A DNA stretch of 64,000 bases, from contig CM040742.1 of the NCBI GenBank assembly GCA_022829145.1, positions 13,372,131 through 13,436,130 on the forward strand, read 5' to 3'. This DNA comes from Albula goreensis (Eukaryota > Chordata > Actinopteri > Albuliformes > Albulidae). Under the pieces are notes generated by a model. That model saw nothing but the letters and a program-made list of their open reading frames with translations, was not told where the DNA came from and did no database searches. Made by a program: the position numbers and the translations under genes. Positions within the stretch are counted from its first letter, which is position 1, and each line of letters opens with the position of its first letter. Below, piece after piece: positions 59,690-64,000 of this stretch.

Positions 59690-60110
59690 CAACAGCCACG
59701 TTGTCACTCAAATGATTAATTATTCGCTTTATTACCATGCAGGGCATCCGCAGATTAAACAAGAGCAATGCATATCGATACTAATCAGAAGTGAAGCTAT
59801 GTGATTATACCGCTAATTGTTTAATTATGGCCGTGCCATTTTACTTCCAAATGTTCAAACCATCGTAATTGAATTTTATAGCTGATTCACACACAAAGAC
59901 ACACATGCTGCAAAGTCCTGAGGAACAAAGGGACGCGCGGATGTCTTCGGTTTCTTTACATTGGCGGTTGATTTAAGAGAGACTGCCGCCGCCAGATTTA
60001 TGTAGCAAAACACTGCAGTGCCCACAGATGACGACAGGCATGAGCAAAGAGTTGTGCTTAACCATATTTCATTCTCAGGCCTGCTCGGCACCTTTCCTTT
60101 TCAGACTGGA
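59690..60110. promoter_or_regulatory. Candidate conserved noncoding element
   Basis: A non-repetitive stretch with CTAATTGTTTAATTATGG (59811-59828), homeodomain-type TAATTG/TAATTA cores, a TTGGCGG E2F-like core near 59962 and balanced composition but no open frame. The texture is that of vertebrate developmental CNEs. Conservation cannot be tested here. Confidence 0.25.
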
Positions 60111-61794
60111 GTCGTTATTTCGAAATGTTCCCCTTCACCATAACTCACATGTCAGCTGCAGGAATGATTTAAAGAGAATTACATGACTGGCCTGTAATTC
60201 ACAGTTTAGTGGAATTCAACCAGGACTCTTTCTGTAGAGCCAGTTTATTTAAATGTAGTAATGATTCTAACTATGGTTCTATGCATATGCTTTAGCAGGT
60301 CTGGTAAACTTGCTTTAATTAAAGTTGATCTAAGGTGTCACAGTTAAACATTTGCATTGGTAATTTTTTAAAAAATAAGAAAAAAAAAACCTGAAGAGGG
60401 CCTACCATGTATTGAAAAATACAGTGTAACAGTTGGCCTTCCAAAACCATTCTTTTTGAATGCACTTAAAAAGCAAAAGACACTGGCATTTTGCAAACAC
60501 CATGGTATTTTTTTAGCCTTGGCCCATTTGGGTGATGAGTGTGTGGGGCCTTTTGACCTGACACCAGCCAGATGCATGCGACCAGAATCCTGCCTTTTTC
60601 ACAGTCAAGCTCTGTGCAAACCCAGCCCCGCAGGGGCCCACTCTAAGACACCTCACTTCCCCCACCCCTGCAGGCTGATATGCTGTGTCAGTCTACTCAG
60701 ATATCACCGCACGTGGAGATTAAAAACAAGCCATCAGTCTCTCCATGGCATGGTAACTTTGTATTCTATTTCAACCAGGCTTAGGGCTTGCTTATTCTCT
60801 TTTAGGATATATCAGTGGCGTGAGCATGATCATGTTACCTGACAAGAAGTACGCAAAATGCTTTGTGACTAAGATATGGCATTTAGCCCTGGAAATACTC
60901 CTACTTATGTGTGGTTTACCTGGGCTTTGGACTGAACAGCTAGGATTCGCCAAAATACTTTTAGCCTACGTCATTTTACTGCGTTAATGATTTTAGCGTA
61001 ACTGGCTATAGCGTAACAGCTAAGGCATGTCAGCACAAACAGCCATATTAATTACAGCATTTAGATACTTACAAAAAAATGCCCTCTTCTTATTGTGTAT
61101 TTCAGTACCTCCCATATTTTTGTCCATAAATTATGATAGTGATGCATTTTTTCAGTGATATTGGGGTTACACAGTAAGAAAGACATCAGAGGCAAAAAGA
61201 TGACAAGTCTGACATAACGGTGTCCTTAGCCAGAGACAGCAAGAGGTCAAAGAGGGTCTGTAAATTTATGAGGTAGTGTGGTGTCTCAGTCCGGGGATTC
61301 TCTCCAGAAAGCCATACATCCTTTCATCTTCACTACACCATCAATCAGCCCCAGCAACAGGCTACTCTTCCCTGGACTCTCCAGTCTGGAGAGGTCAGCA
61401 ATGACTAGTCAAAAAAATGTTGTTTTAAAACAAGCGGCAATGAGGCTGTAGTCATGCTTCTGGACAATTTCACTAACGTGCTTTGGTAAACATCCTCTTT
61501 GTTTGACCGGACATATAACAATGCTAACATCACGGGGAAAACTTTGAAGAGAGGGAAGTAACTTTGTGAGAGTGTCTTGGACTATGACCAGTGTAGTTCT
61601 ATGACGCTTCTTTGCCAGCCCGAGCCGCTCTAAGCGAAAACTGACAATTATTGTATTTAGTGCAGTTTGTGCACAATAATTATTTGTCGTTTGTGGGTAT
61701 GTCTGAGCACAGGCGTTGCAGCCGTGGAGGACGCACTTTTTCTGATCATCATCTTACCAAATCTACGCCAATACAGCTGTCTTGCTAGCGCTCC

Positions 61795-61867
61795 GTCAAC
61801 ATGGGGATTCGAACCAATAGCGCCGGGTCGAGGGGTCGGATGCACTAACCACTAAGCTAAAACTTCT
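61795..61867 (-). mobile_element. tRNA-like sequence, probable SINE head or tRNA pseudogene
   Basis: On the minus strand TTAGCTTAGTGGTTAGTGCA (61860-61841) fits a pol III A box and GGTTCGAATCC (61815-61805) is a perfect B box. The T-stem (ATTGG/CCCCA) and acceptor stem do not pair, so it is not a functional tRNA. Confidence 0.55.
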
Positions 61868-63352
61868 TATTTTTGTAATGTCATGGGCCCACGATCAGTG
61901 AAGTTCACGAGCCACCAATGTCTCTCCGATTAAATATCCTGTTTTACATTTTAAACGCGCACACACATACACTTCTGCTTTCTCGTGTTGGAAACCTTCG
62001 GTCTATCAACACATATTTACATACATTTTAGGCCTACATGCGAATAATAGTCCGGCTGCGCTGTATTTGTCTCGGTGAACTTTCAGTGGTGAAATATGAA
62101 AATCTCACGATTTTTTCAGTCAGGAAGGACAGTTACTTTAGTTCCAAAACGATCGTAGTATCTCTGCAATTCCTTGTTCGTGCGGATATCTTGAGACGCA
62201 TTTAATAACATGTGGGCTAGGCTAGTTATAGAATTCGTCTTTGTGAGGATCAAGTATGCAAACAGTCTGCGAACAGGGAGCTACTCACAGCTTCATACTC
62301 CCCACTTTCAGAATGCTTGATATGTCCCTGGGGTGTGAGTTTTATTGTTGTAGGGGTGCGCGCCCAAATTTAAACCTACTGAATTAGGAATAAAACTGCG
62401 TAATATCTAGTACAGCCATTTCACAGAAATGCGAGAGAGTTTATAAGCTGAACGGTCGAGCGTGAGTTTTGCCTTTGGTGCACGAGTGTCACGTGTGTGT
62501 GAGTTGCGAGGTCTTCGTAGGTATCCTACTAGCGCGTTTTCTAGCGGGGCTAACAGGCTTACGGTCAAGACACACAGGCAGCGTCGACGCCGGCCGCCGA
62601 AGACGCCTCCATTCACTTTAATGAATTAGAAGAAGGGTCGTCCCTCCCTCTCTGGCGATTTGGGCCAATCTTCAGACCCATGGTCACCATCAGTTAACAA
62701 AAGTGGAGTCTTGTGGAGTGGAGCGTTTGAGAACGACATGTTTGTCTGTGAGATAAACCCCTTGCTTTAGGAGTAACCCTTACCTGCCTTTAGTCATACA
62801 GCAGTAAAAGTGTAAGAACACCGTGGGTAGTAGAGGTATTATTAGCAGGCACGTGATCAGCAAGGACGTTGTACATGTTTTCTTGGTAGAGGGAAATGAT
62901 TGAGAGCATTCATTGGGAGCTTTTAGACAATTGTATTGACCTGGGATCCAACAGAACATAGGTATTTTTAAACCAAGTAATCAAGAAATACACAAATTAC
63001 TCAACATAAATTAATTGTTCCATTAACATAAACTGTATTAACTTGAAGAAAAATAATTTACCAGCAATATGCTTTGATTCTTCCATTTTTCCAAGATCAG
63101 TGTGTACTGTGATGTGAAAGCATGTTACCTTTCATTTTCTGTAAGATAAGATTAATTGATTTTTGCATATTTTTCCACAACATGTCCAACAATAAATATA
63201 TTTGATTCTGTGTGGCTTTTTGTAAACAAACGAGTACAGCAGCCGTTATACACTCAATAGAAATCATTGTATGATTGTATGTCAAGGCAATATGATTGAA
63301 CACAAACCGGTAGTAACGTCCGACTTTAGGGTGCTACGACCTACCCATTTAG

Positions 63353-63367
63353 TCCACTAGGTGGCAA
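63353..63367 (+). promoter_or_regulatory. CTCF-like site
   Basis: CCACTAGGTGGCAA closely fits the CTCF core CCACNAGGTGGCAG. It occurs in the otherwise featureless right flank. Binding is inferred from the motif only. Confidence 0.35.
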
Positions 63368-64000
63368 TAATGTCTACAAATGCAAATATGGCTTTGCGCG
63401 CTTTTTATTGAGTTTCACCATCAAAACGGTTATCAAAATAGTTTAATTAATTAATTAAATGTGTCAAAGTACTATACAACACCTCAAGTCATTATATAAT
63501 ATGCACCTTTTCTGAAAACGTGTCTGCTCGACGAAATAACTGCAAAATATATTACTCCGTTACATCATTAATTGTTTTAATCCCACAATTTACATAATGA
63601 GACGAGAACCAGGTAGAGCAGAGAAAATATGTGAACAATTGTTTGTAATCGTTATAGTCTGGTGCATATTACACTCTGGGTGCATAAGTTGTGTCTAAAA
63701 AGAGGCTGTTATCGAACAGGGTGTTCAGGCAGTCGTACATAAAGGCATGTACCAAGGGTTATGTTTCGCCTGGATTAAGCGTAATGCAGTCCTGTATCAC
63801 GTTACACTTCAATATTTCCAAGGGGCTTGAGGGGATGATTTAAATAAACACAGTTGCTTTTTATATGGTTGGTTTTGACTGCAACGACATAGTCAGACAC
63901 GTCAGTCTCCCAGTCTCTCTAATGACAGAGATTGGGAATGTCACTCCCAGTTGGACTAGTGCTGAAACAAGTATACATGAAAACAAGTGTATAGAAAGCA

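Larger units (their letters stand above)
57850..64000. other. Upstream flank of ube2b without recognised genes
   Basis: In mammals CDKL3 diverges from the UBE2B promoter, so I looked for kinase P-loop or MEMYE-like sequence on the plus strand and found none. A moderately CpG-rich segment (62040-62650) includes a G/C-rich block CGTCGACGCCGGCCGCCGAA (62583-62602). A short segment at 58425-58470 has acceptor- and donor-like borders but no supported frame. Confidence 0.5.

Noticed and set aside
61795..61867. Functional tRNA gene
   Set aside because: A and B boxes are present but the acceptor and T stems do not pair.
57850..64000. cdkl3 diverging from the ube2b promoter
   Set aside because: No kinase glycine loop or other CDKL motif was found; it may lie outside the window or have moved.

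Overview
The window is nuclear DNA of a vertebrate, most likely a ray-finned (teleost-like) fish. The evidence is spliced genes with GT-AG introns, long (GT)n/(GA)n microsatellites, homopolymer tracts, many GCTAGCTA-rich stretches, degenerate LINE/DNA-transposon remnants of fish type, and a compact version of a block that in mammals lies at human 5q31.1 (JADE2, CDKN2AIPNL, UBE2B). The species cannot be named from the sequence alone.

Layout. (1) 1-32 kb: the 5' part of jade2 on the minus strand. Three coding exons are readable (24309-24246, 21505-21420, 12927-12770). They encode residues 1-102 plus two bases of codon 103, with phases that join exactly. The PHD fingers and everything after them were not found and presumably lie beyond the left edge. 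The introns hold microsatellites, a 37-bp minisatellite, a 60-bp repeat, a 31-bp CCAAT-containing repeat, a LINE reverse-transcriptase fragment and a TIR transposon. A CpG-richer stretch at 30.4-32.2 kb is the likely jade2 promoter and 5' untranslated exon zone. (2) 32.2-43.4 kb: intergenic, AT-rich, no convincing gene. (3) 43.6-45.7 kb: cdkn2aipnl on the plus strand, three coding exons, complete, 108 aa. (4) 45.7-46.9 kb: short convergent spacer. (5) 46.9-57.7 kb: ube2b (RAD6B) on the minus strand, six coding exons, complete, 152 aa, with a mariner-like miniature element in the third intron and LINE/DNA-element remnants in the first. (6) 57.7-64 kb: ube2b promoter (with a perfect CRE), then sequence with no recognised coding exon but with candidate conserved noncoding DNA and a tRNA-like SINE remnant.

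Functionally the genes are housekeeping or chromatin genes and not an operon-like system. UBE2B is the E2 that monoubiquitinates histone H2B and PCNA. JADE2 is a scaffold of the HBO1 histone acetyltransferase complex and has been reported as an E3 for LSD1. CDKN2AIPNL is a minimal XRN2-binding (XTBD) protein. Their proximity is conserved synteny; no shared pathway is implied.

I did not find a clearly novel biological system. The least explained signals are two minus-strand open segments at 7.4-8.9 kb in the left jade2 intron (one exon-like, one with a hydrophobic stretch), the 37-bp minisatellite, and the TIR element carrying a perfect 18-bp hairpin.
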